Shown one piece after another: positions 1-8,196 of a DNA stretch of 51,188 nt. Within the stretch, counting starts at the first letter, position 1. Each line of letters starts with the position of its first letter. The DNA is from Propionibacteriaceae bacterium (GTDB lineage: Bacteria; Actinomycetota; Actinomycetes; Propionibacteriales; Propionibacteriaceae). The stretch is taken from the NCBI GenBank assembly GCA_031272825.1, contig JAISTE010000117.1:1-51188 (forward strand), in the 5' to 3' direction. Position numbers and translations under genes: made by a program. The notes beneath the pieces were generated by a model. It had not been told where the DNA came from, ran no database searches, and saw only the letters and a list, made by a program, of their open reading frames with translations.

Positions 1-107
1 GCGTGGGCCTCCACTGGGAAAACGGCAGCACCCATCGCGGTGATCATAGCGGTCGCAACCACGACCGAGCTCACCGGGCGCACGGCAGCATGAAGCCGTC
101 GGAACAT
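1..107 (-). CDS. Secreted or exported protein, N-terminal fragment
   Basis: The first 35 codons of a gene that runs off the left edge of the window. The predicted start reads MFRRLHAAVRPVSSVV, followed by a hydrophobic stretch (VVVATAMITAMGAAVF) and a possible VEA signal-peptidase site near residue 34. Basic N-terminus, hydrophobic core and small residues at the end form a typical Sec signal peptide. A GAGAGGA stretch lies about 10 nt upstream of the ATG. The mature protein is outside the window, so no function can be given. Confidence 0.55.
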   Translation of the reverse strand, partial: MFRRLHAAVRPVSSVVVATAMITAMGAAVFPVEAH

Positions 108-358
108 AGCCCGTCATTCCTCTCTAGACGAGGCCAGTCTCCCCCTTATGAGCTGGCCTAATCGGTTCTGACAACCTACTTTGCCCGCCTCGACGGGCGC
201 CAACCACTCGCAGCAAACCCTCAACCACTCCGAGGAAGCTTGAGCGCAAAAATCAAACGTTTGAGGGCGTCACACCTTGTGGGCGCCGGGTTCAGGGTAA
301 CTTCAGGGTTTCGACGGATAGTAATGGGAGACACCCCTACTCCGGTACCCATTATCTC

Positions 359-438
359 GTCATCCCGCACCTCCACCTCCACCATCATCCTGCACCCCCA
401 CCTCCACCGTCATCCCGCACCTCCACCTCCACCGTCAC
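359..438. repeat. Tandem repeat of about 25 bp, three units
   Basis: Three units of the form CGTCATCCCGCACCTCCACC(TCCAC) follow one another and run into the palindrome at 443. The GTCATCC core is the reverse complement of the GGATGAC that ends the dispersed palindromes elsewhere in the window. The array therefore looks like amplified flank of that repeat family. Confidence 0.75.
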
Positions 439-442
439 CGTC

Positions 443-517
443 ATCCTGCGCGTAGTCGCAGGATCTACCCCAAACTAACCAAACGAAATGTATAGATCCT
501 GCGACTTCGCGCAGGAT
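443..517. repeat. Inverted pair of family-1 palindromes
   Basis: Two copies of a short palindrome in opposite orientation. The left copy has arms ATCCTGCG (443-450) and CGCAGGAT (457-464); the right copy has the same arms at 496-503 and 510-517 with loop ACTTCG. Truncated copies of the right end (GCGCAGGATGACGAACGG and a variant) repeat twice more to about 597. The rest of the gap from 108 to 619 shows no gene I can support. Confidence 0.85.
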
Positions 518-619
518 GACGAACGGTTAATGCCGTAAACGCGCAGGATGACGAACGGTTAATGCCGTAAACGCGCAAGATGACGAACAGTCGAAACTGT
601 AAACTCCCACTACGGCTGT

Positions 620-2752
620 TCACGGACGCTTCGGGATGGAATCCCGCATGAGCTTTGCCAGGCGCTCGGCACGCTCGTCGGTGAAGAGTTTCTCCAGGGT
701 TTCCAGCTCCCCAGCGGAGTTCGACAAGGGCATACGCCAGTTCGGGTATTCGTGGTAAGTACCCGGCTGGTTCTGCGTGCGCCTGTCCCCCACCGCGTCC
801 GGGAGCGCGACCTGGAGCAGCTGGCACGGGGTCAGGGTCAGGTACTTGTACAGGGCCAGCACGACCTCTTCCGTCTCGGTTTCGGCGCCGGTCAGGAACC
901 CGCGCTCGCGCAGGATGCGCAGCAGCCGCTCTTGCTCGCCCTTGGCCTGGGCGAGTTCGTCGTCCAGGTTGCCGTCCAACAGCCCGAGCTTGTGCTGAAG
1001 CCTCACGTGGTCAAGCTTGAGATAGCCCTCCGTAGGGGGCATGTCATGGGTGGTGACGGACGCCATGCACGCCTCCCGCCAGGTTTCGGCGGCCTTGGGG
1101 GTGCCGTCGTCGTAGTTCTCGAACCAAACCACGGACGTCCCCAAAATCCCGCGATCAGCCAGGTACTGCCGCACCCACGGCTCGACGACCCCAAGATCCT
1201 CGCCGACGACCAGCGCACCCGCCCGGTGGGCCTCCAGGCACAGGATGCCGACCATCGCCTCGTGGTTGTAGCGCACGTACGTTCCCTGCGCCGCCTCGAA
1301 GCCCTTTGGAATCCACCACAGACGGAACATGCCCATCACGTGATCGATGCGCACACCGCCGGAGTTGCGCATCAGGGTGCGGATCATCTGCTTGAACGGC
1401 TCGTAGCCCAGCTCCTCCAAACGGTCGGGCCGCCAAGGCAGCTGGCCCCACTCTTGCCCCTTGTGGTTGAAGTAATCAGGCGGCGCCCCAATGGTGACAC
1501 CCTTGGCGAAGATGTCCGGATTGGCCCAATATTCGGCCGATTTCACCCCGACGCCCACGGGCAAGTCCGTCAGCAAACCCAACCTCATCCCTGCATCGAC
1601 CGCACGGGATTGAGCTTCCAGCAGCTGACCGTCGGCCACCCACTGAAGCCACATGTAGAAGCGCACCTCGTCGTCGTGCTCGGCAGCAAACGCCTCGACG
1701 GCCTCCGAGTCGACCTGCTGGTATTCCTCGGGCCACTCGCGCCAATCGACGTCGTACTCCACGGCCAGCGCACACCAGCGGGAGAAGCGCTTGAGATCGT
1801 CGCCCTCCCTGGCAATGAAGTTGTTGAGCGCAACTTGCCTTGCCGGACGCAGCTTGTGGGCGAACACGATCCGCAGCGCCTCAACCTTGGAGACGATCAC
1901 CACATCCCGCTCGATCTCGTCGACGCCCTTGAGCGAGGCGGCAAGCTTGGCCTTGATAGAGGCGATCTTCGCCCGCTCTTTCTCGGTGAGCTCGGCATAT
2001 TCGGGGATGGACTCTGGGCGGATGTACAGCAGATTCAAGAACCGACGCGACACCGGCAGGTACGGGGAATCCTCCACCGGCGGCATCGGCGCGCCAGACT
2101 GCAGCGGGTTGACCAAGATGTAGTCGGCGCCCGCCTGGCCGCCCGCCCACACGCTCAGGTCGATCAGATCCTGGAGATCGCCGAAATTCCACGAGTCTTC
2201 GGAGAGCACGGAGTAAAGCTGGGCGGAGTAACCCCAGGCGCGGTTGCGGCCCAGTGCCCGCGGACGACCGAGGGTGCGCGGGGAGACGATGAGCGGCGTC
2301 TCGTGAACGCCGGTTTCGGTTGTCGCCTGCAGGCGGTGGTAGCCGACCGGCAGATCGCCGGGCAGATCGAAGGCAGCCTCGCCGATCAGGTTTCCGCGGA
2401 TCATCCTCGGGGGAACCAGGTGATCGACCTGGGGAATCTGCCAGTAGTTGCCGTCCTCGGTGATGACCGTGAGGTACACCCAGTTGCCGTGCGGAACGTG
2501 AACGTAGACCCGCCAAGAGGTACCGCGGGTTTGCACGATGCAGGGCGGGAGCGTGCGCGTCCAGGTGGCGTTGTGGCGTTCTTCGAGCGCTGCGGCTGCC
2601 TTCTCGTCATCCGAGGCATCGACGCCGAACCCGGCCAGGATTCCGATGATCGCCTCGTCGGAGGGCACGATCCGCTCTCCGTTGAAATTCCAAAATTCCG
2701 TCGCCAGCGAAAATTCTTCGGCAAGCTGTGCGAGATATGAGCCCGGCTCCAT
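620..2752 (-). CDS. malQ: 4-alpha-glucanotransferase (amylomaltase)
   Basis: A glycoside hydrolase family 77 disproportionating enzyme of 710 residues, which transfers alpha-1,4-glucan segments in maltodextrin and glycogen metabolism in the cytoplasm. The GH77 signatures are clear: RIDHVMG carries the nucleophile Asp near residue 470, VVGEDLG the acid/base Glu near 518, and TTHD the third catalytic Asp near 570. The N-terminal 150 residues form the extra domain common in actinobacterial MalQ. The start at 2752 is preferred over one 16 codons upstream because GAAGGGG lies 5 nt before this ATG. It stands alone, without glg or mal neighbours. Confidence 0.95.
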   Translation of the reverse strand: MEPGSYLAQLAEEFSLATEFWNFNGERIVPSDEAIIGILAGFGVDASDDEKAAAALEERHNATWTRTLPPCIVQTRGTSWRVYVHVPHGNWVYLTVITEDGNYWQIPQVDHLVPPRMIRGNLIGEAAFDLPGDLPVGYHRLQATTETGVHETPLIVSPRTLGRPRALGRNRAWGYSAQLYSVLSEDSWNFGDLQDLIDLSVWAGGQAGADYILVNPLQSGAPMPPVEDSPYLPVSRRFLNLLYIRPESIPEYAELTEKERAKIASIKAKLAASLKGVDEIERDVVIVSKVEALRIVFAHKLRPARQVALNNFIAREGDDLKRFSRWCALAVEYDVDWREWPEEYQQVDSEAVEAFAAEHDDEVRFYMWLQWVADGQLLEAQSRAVDAGMRLGLLTDLPVGVGVKSAEYWANPDIFAKGVTIGAPPDYFNHKGQEWGQLPWRPDRLEELGYEPFKQMIRTLMRNSGGVRIDHVMGMFRLWWIPKGFEAAQGTYVRYNHEAMVGILCLEAHRAGALVVGEDLGVVEPWVRQYLADRGILGTSVVWFENYDDGTPKAAETWREACMASVTTHDMPPTEGYLKLDHVRLQHKLGLLDGNLDDELAQAKGEQERLLRILRERGFLTGAETETEEVVLALYKYLTLTPCQLLQVALPDAVGDRRTQNQPGTYHEYPNWRMPLSNSAGELETLEKLFTDERAERLAKLMRDSIPKRP

Positions 2753-2867
2753 CGATACCCCTTCAGTACGCATCCACGCGCAATACAACGCTGTTGGCAA
2801 GCCTACCCAGGGCCACGACTGGGCTCAATATCCGAGCCGCTCAGACTTTGGGTTTAGAAAGCTGGGC

Positions 2868-3134
2868 CTACTTCTGAGGGTCTTTGTTGCCCGGCTTGAG
2901 CCCCTCCCAAATCTCCTTGCACGTCGGGCACACGGGGAACTTCTCCGGATCCCGGCTGGGCACCCACACCTTGCCGCAGAGGGCGACAACCGGCGTGCCC
3001 ATCACGAGCGCCTCCGTCAGCTTGTCTTTAGGCACGTAGTGGGAGAACCGTTCGTGATCCCCCTCATCAATGCGCCAATCAAGCTTTTCGTCAGTACGTT
3101 CGTCGATAAGTGTTCCGCCGCCAGTTGAACTCAT
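2868..3134 (-). CDS. DUF3039 family protein
   Basis: A protein of 88 residues matching the actinobacterial DUF3039 family by its conserved core (HYVPKDKLTEALVMGTPVVALCGKVW) and the C-terminal CPTC pair. The three Cys residues, in CGKVW and CPTCKEIW, resemble a small metal-binding site. The family function is unknown. TAGACT lies 6 nt upstream of the ATG, so the transcript is probably leaderless. Confidence 0.85.
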   Translation of the reverse strand: MSSTGGGTLIDERTDEKLDWRIDEGDHERFSHYVPKDKLTEALVMGTPVVALCGKVWVPSRDPEKFPVCPTCKEIWEGLKPGNKDPQK

Positions 3135-3140
3135 GCGGCC

Positions 3141-3146
3141 AGTCTA
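3141..3146 (-). promoter_or_regulatory. -10 box of a leaderless promoter (DUF3039)
   Basis: TAGACT on the minus strand, 6 nt before the ATG at 3134, with no Shine-Dalgarno sequence between. Confidence 0.55.
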
Positions 3147-3229
3147 CTCGGCGAGGCAATGGGGAATGCCGTGGATCGGCTTGCAGGCAAAGATTGCGCG
3201 AATCGCTGCCGCTCAGCGCCGCAAGCTGC

Positions 3230-3235
3230 TAGCTT
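3230..3235 (+). promoter_or_regulatory. -10 box of a leaderless promoter (nitroreductase-like gene)
   Basis: TAGCTT followed by CGCTTC and the ATG at 3242. No ribosome-binding site is visible. Confidence 0.45.
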
Positions 3236-3241
3236 CGCTTC

Positions 3242-4051
3242 ATGAGTGAGGTTTTCGATGCGATGGCTGCCATGAAGGTGCGCCGGTCTATTAGGGCTTT
3301 CGACGGCCGGGCGTTGAGCGAGGAAGATGCCGCGAAGCTGCGCGAGTACGTCGTGGCTACGCGCCCCGGATTTGGAGTGACGGCCCGCGTCGAGTTTATC
3401 CAGGCGGATTTCGGCCCCGAGCGGGTGAGACTGGGTACGTACGGTTCGGTGAAGGGCGCGAAGGATTTCCTGGGGCTGGTCTATGCAGAGCAGCCGTTCG
3501 CCGAAGAAGCCGCCGCGTGCTGGTTCGAGCAGATCGTCTTGTACTGTACGTCGCTCGGCATCGCCACCATCTGGCTGGCCGGGTTCACCCATTCGAGCTT
3601 CGACAAGTATGTTCAGTTAGCCGACGGTGAACGCGTGCGCTTCGCCTGCCCTGTCGGCTATGCGGGCGGGACGAAGCCGATGATTGAACGCCTGGGCCTA
3701 ATCAACACCGACAAGATTCACGCCTCCAAGAAGCCGATCGACAAGCTCTGCATCGGCTCCAGCTTCCAGCCGCTCACGCTCGCAGACCTAGGCGAGTTCG
3801 CCGAGCCAGCGCAAATGGTGAGAATCGCCCCGTCAGCCAAGAACCTGCAGCCCTACTTACTAATGGTGGACGACGGCCGGTGCCGCTTCTTCCACGACGG
3901 TTCACGTTTCGCCCGCACCGACGCAGGCATCGCCATGTGCCACTTCGCGCTCGCCGCGAAAGCAACCGGGATTGAGGGAGAGTTTGTCCATGAACAAAAC
4001 GTGCCCACCCCGCCCGGTTACAGCTACTCGATCTCGTGGGTCAGGAGCTGA
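3242..4051 (+). CDS. Nitroreductase family protein (TM1586-type)
   Basis: A protein of 269 residues resembling the TM1586-like branch of the FMN-dependent nitroreductase fold. The N-terminal RRSIRAF resembles the RRSIR FMN-contact motif. The segment LGIATIWLAGF and the later RIAPSAKNLQPYLLMVDDG correspond to the two pseudo-symmetric halves seen in these monomeric duplicated proteins. The substrate is unknown. It is convergent with ackA and shares the hairpin at 4099-4125. Confidence 0.75.
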   Translation: MSEVFDAMAAMKVRRSIRAFDGRALSEEDAAKLREYVVATRPGFGVTARVEFIQADFGPERVRLGTYGSVKGAKDFLGLVYAEQPFAEEAAACWFEQIVLYCTSLGIATIWLAGFTHSSFDKYVQLADGERVRFACPVGYAGGTKPMIERLGLINTDKIHASKKPIDKLCIGSSFQPLTLADLGEFAEPAQMVRIAPSAKNLQPYLLMVDDGRCRFFHDGSRFARTDAGIAMCHFALAAKATGIEGEFVHEQNVPTPPGYSYSISWVRS

Positions 4052-4098
4052 CCTTTTTCGTCAGGCACTTGGCACAACAAATACGCCACATATACAAA

Positions 4099-4125
4099 GC
4101 CCCGCCCTGAGCTACAGGGCGGGGC
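4099..4125 (-). terminator. Hairpin terminator between ackA and the nitroreductase-like gene
   Basis: An 11 bp perfect stem, GCCCCGCCCTG / CAGGGCGGGGC, with a 5 nt loop. On the minus strand it is followed by TTTGTATAT, so it probably terminates pta-ackA. The plus-strand side lacks a T run but may still help end the convergent gene. Confidence 0.8.
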
Positions 4126-4164
4126 AAGAACGTTGCCGCTAAAGATAAGCCGACAATGACATGC

Positions 4165-5349
4165 CTACGAGATCGCGGCCAGCGTTTCCCTGGCCATCGC
4201 CAGTTCCTCGTTGGTGGGAACTACCAGGATCTTGACCTTGGACGTCGCGGCGGAGATGATCCTTGGCTCCTTCGAGCGCACCTTGTTGGCCTCTTCGTCC
4301 AGCTCGAAGCCCAGGGAGGCGAGCCGGTGGATGAGGCGGGCGCGAACGTCGGGATCGTTCTCGCCCACGCCTGCGGTGAAGGTGATGGCGTCGACGCCGC
4401 CGAGGACGGCCACGTAGGCACCCACGTAGCTCAGCAGCCGGTGAATGTAGACGTTCATCGCCAGCTCCGCCTGCTCGTCGCCTTGGGCGATGAGAGCCGA
4501 AAGATCACGGAAATCGGTGACGCCCGCGAGGCCCAGCATCCCAGACATGCGGTTCAGCATGGTGTCGATCTCTTGGACGTTCGAGTTGAGCACGCGGCCA
4601 AGATAGGCGTGCAGCCCCGGATCAACATCCCCGGAACGCGTGCCCATCACCAGGCCGGCCAGCGGCGTCAGACCCATGGACGTATCGACGGCCACACCGT
4701 GGTCGATGGCGGAGATGGAAGCCCCGTTGCCCAGGTGGCACACGATCTGGTTGAACGAGTCGTAGGGCTGGCCCAGCACCTCGGCGACCTTCTGGGAAAC
4801 ATAGGAATGCGACGTGCCGTGGAAGCCGTACTTGCGGATTTGGTATTCCTTGGCGAGCTTGGCGTCGACCGCGTAGGTGTAGGCCTCGGCGGGTAGGGTC
4901 GAGAAGAACGCCGTGTCGAAGATGGCAACCTGCGGAACGTCGGGCAGCACCGCGCGGGCCGCCTCGATGCCCATGATGCCCGGCGGGTTGTGCAGCGGGG
5001 CCAGGTCGGAGAGGTTGCGCAGGGCCTCGACCACCTCGTCGGTGATGATCGTGGTCTCGCGGAAACGCTCGCCGCCGTGAACCGTGCGGTGGCCGACCGC
5101 GATCACCTTGGAAAGGTCAGGGCCGACCTCGTTGAACAGGTTGACGAGTGCGTGCAGGGCCTCGCGGTGGTCGGCGAAATCTTGTTCGCGGACGTATTCC
5201 TTGTCGCCCACCTCGTGCTTGATGCGCGATCCCTCGATGCCGATGCGCTCGACTAGCCCAACGGCGTCGACGTTCTCGGTGTCGGCGTCGATCACTTGGT
5301 ACTTAATAGATGACGACCCGCAGTTGAGCAGCAGAATCGGTCTTGGCAT
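4165..5349 (-). CDS. ackA: Acetate kinase
   Basis: A full-length acetate kinase of 394 residues, interconverting acetyl phosphate plus ADP and acetate plus ATP. It begins with the phosphate-binding LLLNCGSSSIKYQV. It also has VGHRTVHGG, the FDTAFF and YGFHGTSH signatures, and TFTAGVGEND near the C-terminus. It lies downstream of pta on the same strand, so the pair forms the Pta-AckA overflow and acetate-activation pathway. The 69 bp gap between the two holds a family-1 palindrome. Confidence 0.97.
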   Translation of the reverse strand: MPRPILLLNCGSSSIKYQVIDADTENVDAVGLVERIGIEGSRIKHEVGDKEYVREQDFADHREALHALVNLFNEVGPDLSKVIAVGHRTVHGGERFRETTIITDEVVEALRNLSDLAPLHNPPGIMGIEAARAVLPDVPQVAIFDTAFFSTLPAEAYTYAVDAKLAKEYQIRKYGFHGTSHSYVSQKVAEVLGQPYDSFNQIVCHLGNGASISAIDHGVAVDTSMGLTPLAGLVMGTRSGDVDPGLHAYLGRVLNSNVQEIDTMLNRMSGMLGLAGVTDFRDLSALIAQGDEQAELAMNVYIHRLLSYVGAYVAVLGGVDAITFTAGVGENDPDVRARLIHRLASLGFELDEEANKVRSKEPRIISAATSKVKILVVPTNEELAMARETLAAIS

Positions 5350-5376
5350 TTATCTTCTCTCTATTCGTTAGTTGAG

Positions 5377-5398
5377 ATCCCGCGACTTCGCGCGGGAT
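5377..5398. repeat. Family-1 palindrome between pta and ackA
   Basis: Arms ATCCCGCG and CGCGGGAT with loop ACTTCG, followed by GACGGG. Compared with the commoner ATCCTGCG/CGCAGGAT version, one stem pair has changed on both sides, so the palindrome is kept. It would form a hairpin in the pta-ackA transcript. Confidence 0.8.
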
Positions 5399-5418
5399 GA
5401 CGGGTGGTGTTTGATTCG

Positions 5419-6621
5419 CTACTCGGCCTGCGCCTGGATGGCGGTGACGATCACGGTATTGACGATGTCGTCGACCAGCGCACCCCGGGAGAGGTCGTTC
5501 ACCGGCTTGTTCAGCCCCTGCAGCAGCGGGCCGACGGCCAACGCCCCCGCGGTGCGCTGAACCGCCTTGTAGCAGATATTTCCGGCTTCCAGGTCAGGGA
5601 AGATGTAGACGGTCGCCTGGCCGCCGACGAGCGAGCCGGGGCACTTGAGATTGGCGACGGTCTTGTCGTAGGCGGCGTCGAACTGCAGCGGCCCATCGAG
5701 GGCGAGCCCGGGGGCCTTCTCCCACGCGATCTTGGTGGCCTCGCGCATCCGATCGATGTCGGGGCCGGAACCGGATTCGATCGTGGCGTACGTCAGCATC
5801 GCAACCTTGGGGACGATTCCGAAGGCAACGGCCGTCTGCGAGGAGGCGATGGCGATGTCGGCCAGCTGCTCGGGCGTCGGGTTCAGGTTGACGGCGCAGT
5901 CGGCGAAGACGCAAACCCCGTGTTCCAGCACCATCAAGAACGCCCCAGAGACGACGGACTGGCCCGGCTTCGTCTTGATGAACTCCAGTGCCGGGCGGAT
6001 GGTGTCGGCCGTGGTGTGCGCGGCGCCGGAAACCATGCCGTCGGCCTCGTCGAAGTAGACCATCATGGTGGCGAAGTAGGACAGGTTCTTCAGCTTCTCG
6101 CGGGCCTGCTCAATCGTGACGCCCTTCTTGGCCCGCAGCTCGGCATATTTCTCCGCATACTTTTCGACGCGCTCGGGATCGGTGGGGTCGATGACGGGGA
6201 TACCTTCAATATCGACGTCCAGCGCGGCAGCCTGCGCGGCAACCTTCTCGGCGTTGCCCACCAAAATGACGTCCACGACGTCCTTTTGCTTCAAGACCGC
6301 GGCGGCCTTGAGGATGCGGTCGTCGTCTGCCTCGGGCAAGACGATGCGCTGGCGCTTGGCTTTCGCGAGCGTCTCAAGCTTGGATTCGAACGCGTATTGG
6401 GCGTTGTTGACTGCGTTGTATTTCTTCAGGTCGGCGATCAGTTTCGCGGAGTCCGCTGCCTCTCCCGTAAGGGCCGCCGAGAGCTGGGCACCTAGCTCTG
6501 CGGCGATCTGGGCGCGCTCCTGCGCGGTAGCTCCGGCCTGGCGTACTTTGGTGCCAACAGTGTTGGCGAGGTCGTTGGCCATGGCCGCTACCTTGGCGGC
6601 CAATTCATCAGTAGTGCTCAC
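5419..6621 (-). CDS. pta: Phosphate acetyltransferase (short form, extended N-terminus)
   Basis: A protein of 400 residues transferring acetyl between CoA and phosphate. The PTA/PTB catalytic domain starts near residue 88 (RQRIVLPEADDDRIL) and includes KKGVTIEQA, SGAAHTTADTIRPALEFIKTKPG and the C-terminal GPLLQGLNKPVNDLSRG. It lacks the large regulatory N-terminal domains of E. coli Pta. Instead it carries about 85 Ala-rich, predicted-helical residues that I do not recognise. The start is GTG at 6621, 6 nt after TAATGT, suggesting a leaderless transcript. Confidence 0.95.
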   Translation of the reverse strand: MSTTDELAAKVAAMANDLANTVGTKVRQAGATAQERAQIAAELGAQLSAALTGEAADSAKLIADLKKYNAVNNAQYAFESKLETLAKAKRQRIVLPEADDDRILKAAAVLKQKDVVDVILVGNAEKVAAQAAALDVDIEGIPVIDPTDPERVEKYAEKYAELRAKKGVTIEQAREKLKNLSYFATMMVYFDEADGMVSGAAHTTADTIRPALEFIKTKPGQSVVSGAFLMVLEHGVCVFADCAVNLNPTPEQLADIAIASSQTAVAFGIVPKVAMLTYATIESGSGPDIDRMREATKIAWEKAPGLALDGPLQFDAAYDKTVANLKCPGSLVGGQATVYIFPDLEAGNICYKAVQRTAGALAVGPLLQGLNKPVNDLSRGALVDDIVNTVIVTAIQAQAE

Positions 6622-6627
6622 AGTGGC

Positions 6628-6633
6628 ACATTA
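6628..6633 (-). promoter_or_regulatory. -10 box of a leaderless promoter (pta)
   Basis: TAATGT on the minus strand, followed by GCCACT and the GTG start of pta at 6621. Confidence 0.45.
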
Positions 6634-6712
6634 TCGTCTTTGCGCGTGTTCAAGCCATAATCTGCCGGAATCGGGCGGTTTTTCGACGGACCGTAAGGGA
6701 GAAGTATTCGTC

Positions 6713-6789
6713 ATCCTGCGCGTAGTCGCAGGATCTCAACCACACTCTCTCACCTCCACCAAAGTAGATCCTGCGACTTCGCGCAGGAT
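6713..6789. repeat. Inverted pair of family-1 palindromes
   Basis: The same arrangement as at 443-517. The left copy has arms at 6713-6720 and 6727-6734, the right copy at 6768-6775 and 6782-6789, and about 33 bp of unrelated sequence lies between. Confidence 0.85.
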
Positions 6790-7004
6790 GACGAGGTGAA
6801 GAAACAGGATGACGAGGTGAAGAAGCAGGATGACGAGGTGAAGAAGCAGGATGACGGGTGGCAGGAAGCAGGATGACGAGGTGAAGAAGCGGGATGACGG
6901 GTGGTGGGAAGCGGGATGACGGGTGGCGGGAAGCGGGATGACGGGTGGCGGGAATCGGGATGACGAGTGGCGGGAATCGGGATGACGAGTGGCGGGAGCC
7001 GGCT
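6783..7004. repeat. Minisatellite of 21-22 bp units
   Basis: About ten head-to-tail units derived from AGGATGACGAGGTGAAGAAGC. They drift towards GGGATGACGGGTGGCGGGAA at the right end. The first unit is the tail of the palindrome at 6768-6789, so the array seems to have grown from it. It ends 27 bp before the rpsF promoter. Confidence 0.9.
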
Positions 7005-7030
7005 CAATTGCCCACATGTCAAGACCAGAT

Positions 7031-7059
7031 TTGGCCGTGCTTCGCCGCGACGGTAAAGT
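7031..7059 (+). promoter_or_regulatory. Promoter of the rpsF operon
   Basis: A -35 box TTGGCC, a 17 bp spacer and a -10 box TAAAGT. This gives a 5' leader of about 70 nt before rpsF. Confidence 0.7.
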
Positions 7060-7085
7060 TTTCCCTCGGTGTTTACGCCCTCCTG

Positions 7086-7104
7086 CTCCAGGAGATACCT
7101 GGAG
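7086..7104 (+). promoter_or_regulatory. rpsF: Hairpin in the rpsF leader, candidate S6:S18 autoregulatory site
   Basis: A perfect 7 bp stem, CTCCAGG / CCTGGAG, with a 5 nt loop, followed directly by CCG. In other bacteria the S6:S18 complex binds a structured rpsF leader with a CCG element. Only the position and the nearby CCG support that reading here. Confidence 0.4.
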
Positions 7105-7136
7105 CCGCTCAGTCCAGAGGAGGTGGAGTCAAGCGT

Positions 7137-7430
7137 ATGCGCAAATACGAAATCATGGTCATCATCGATCCTGAGGTTGACGACCGTCAGGTACAGGGGC
7201 TTTTGGATAAGCCGCTGAAGGCCTTCGCCAAGAACGGCGGAGTCGTCGATTCGCAAGACATCTGGGGCCGCCGCAAGTTGGCCTACCCCATCAACAAGAA
7301 ATCCGAAGGCATCTATGCCGTCCTGGATCTCACCGCAGAGCCGTCCGTAGTTAAGGAACTGGATCGCCAGTTCACCCTCAACGAACAGATCATGCGCACG
7401 AAGGTTATCCGCCCCGACACCCACCAGTAG
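7137..7430 (+). CDS. rpsF: 30S ribosomal protein bS6
   Basis: A protein of 97 residues beginning [16 protein letters not shown], with the conserved [18 protein letters not shown]. It binds bS18 in the platform of the small subunit. The start is chosen from homology and from the AGGAGGTGGAG stretch upstream; the open frame continues 64 codons further but that part encodes the minisatellite. First gene of the rpsF-ssb-rpsR-rplI operon. Confidence 0.97.
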   Translation: MRKYEIMVIIDPEVDDRQVQGLLDKPLKAFAKNGGVVDSQDIWGRRKLAYPINKKSEGIYAVLDLTAEPSVVKELDRQFTLNEQIMRTKVIRPDTHQ

Positions 7431-7438
7431 GAGGGGTC

Positions 7439-7927
7439 ATGGCAGGAGACACCATCATCACCGTCGTCGGGAACCTGACCCGCGATCCGGAGCTGCGGTT
7501 CACGCCCAGCGGCCGGGCAGTGGCGTCCTTCTCGGTGGCGTCCACGCCGCGCAGCTACGACCGTCAAAGCGGAGAATGGAAGGACGGCGATCCGCTGTTC
7601 CTGAACTGCTCCGCATGGGGTCAGCTCGGCGAGAACGTGGCCGAATCCCTTGCCAAGGGCTCGCGCGTGATCGTCCAAGGGCGTTTGACGTCCCGCACGT
7701 ACGAAACCCGCGAGGGTGAGCGCCGCACGGCGATGGAGATCCAGGTCGAAGAGATCGGCCCGTCGCTTCGCTTCGCGACCGCGAAGGTGCAGCGCAGGTC
7801 GTCCGATTTCGGCGGTTCCGCCCAGTCCCACCAGGCTCAGGCCCCGCGCCAGAGCTGGGCTAGCGAGGAATCCCCCGCTTCCGATCCTTGGGCCGACGCC
7901 GCTGGCGACGACATCCCACCGTTCTGA
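7439..7927 (+). CDS. ssb: Single-stranded DNA-binding protein
   Basis: A protein of 162 residues. The OB-fold domain spans about residues 1-115 ([33 protein letters not shown]). The Gln- and Pro-rich linker is short, and the acidic C-terminal tip DDIPPF recruits replication and repair proteins. AGGAGGGG lies just upstream of the ATG, 8 nt after the rpsF stop. Confidence 0.97.
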   Translation: MAGDTIITVVGNLTRDPELRFTPSGRAVASFSVASTPRSYDRQSGEWKDGDPLFLNCSAWGQLGENVAESLAKGSRVIVQGRLTSRTYETREGERRTAMEIQVEEIGPSLRFATAKVQRRSSDFGGSAQSHQAQAPRQSWASEESPASDPWADAAGDDIPPF

Positions 7928-7948
7928 TTTTTTGATTGAGGAAAGAAA

Positions 7949-8182
7949 ATGGCACAACGCAGACAACCCAGAATTAAGAAGCTGGCCCCTGTGAAGCAGA
8001 TTCGCATCGGCCATATCGACTACAAGGACACGCAGACCCTGCGCAAGTTCATCTCCGAGCGCGGCAAGATTCGCGCCCGCCGCGTGACCGGTCTGTCCGT
8101 CCAGGAACAGCGCAAGGTCGCCATCGCGGTGAAGAACGCCCGCGAGGTCGCCCTGCTGCCCTACGCCACGACCGCACGCTAG
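7949..8182 (+). CDS. rpsR: 30S ribosomal protein bS18, cysteine-free form
   Basis: A protein of 77 residues with the typical [24 protein letters not shown] and the C-terminal [13 protein letters not shown]. The N-terminal zinc-binding cysteines of many bS18 proteins are absent: the segment reads [12 protein letters not shown] and there is no Cys in the protein. This is the zinc-independent form, here in the main operon rather than in a Zur-controlled cluster. Confidence 0.96.
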   Translation: MAQRRQPRIKKLAPVKQIRIGHIDYKDTQTLRKFISERGKIRARRVTGLSVQEQRKVAIAVKNAREVALLPYATTAR

Positions 8183-8196
8183 AAGGAGAAGCGAAA

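Noticed and set aside
752..2740. A 662-codon open frame on the plus strand opposite malQ
   Set aside because: It is the antisense of a clear GH77 enzyme, rich in Arg, His and Gln as high-GC shadow frames are, with no domain I recognise.
5404..6495. A 363-codon plus-strand frame opposite pta
   Set aside because: Shadow of pta codon bias; no motif and no ribosome-binding site.
6783..7004. The 21-22 bp array as a CRISPR
   Set aside because: Units follow one another directly without unique spacers, and no cas genes are present.
6945..7136. A 64-residue N-terminal extension of bS6
   Set aside because: It would translate the minisatellite and the promoter; bS6 starts at MRKYEIM with a ribosome-binding site.
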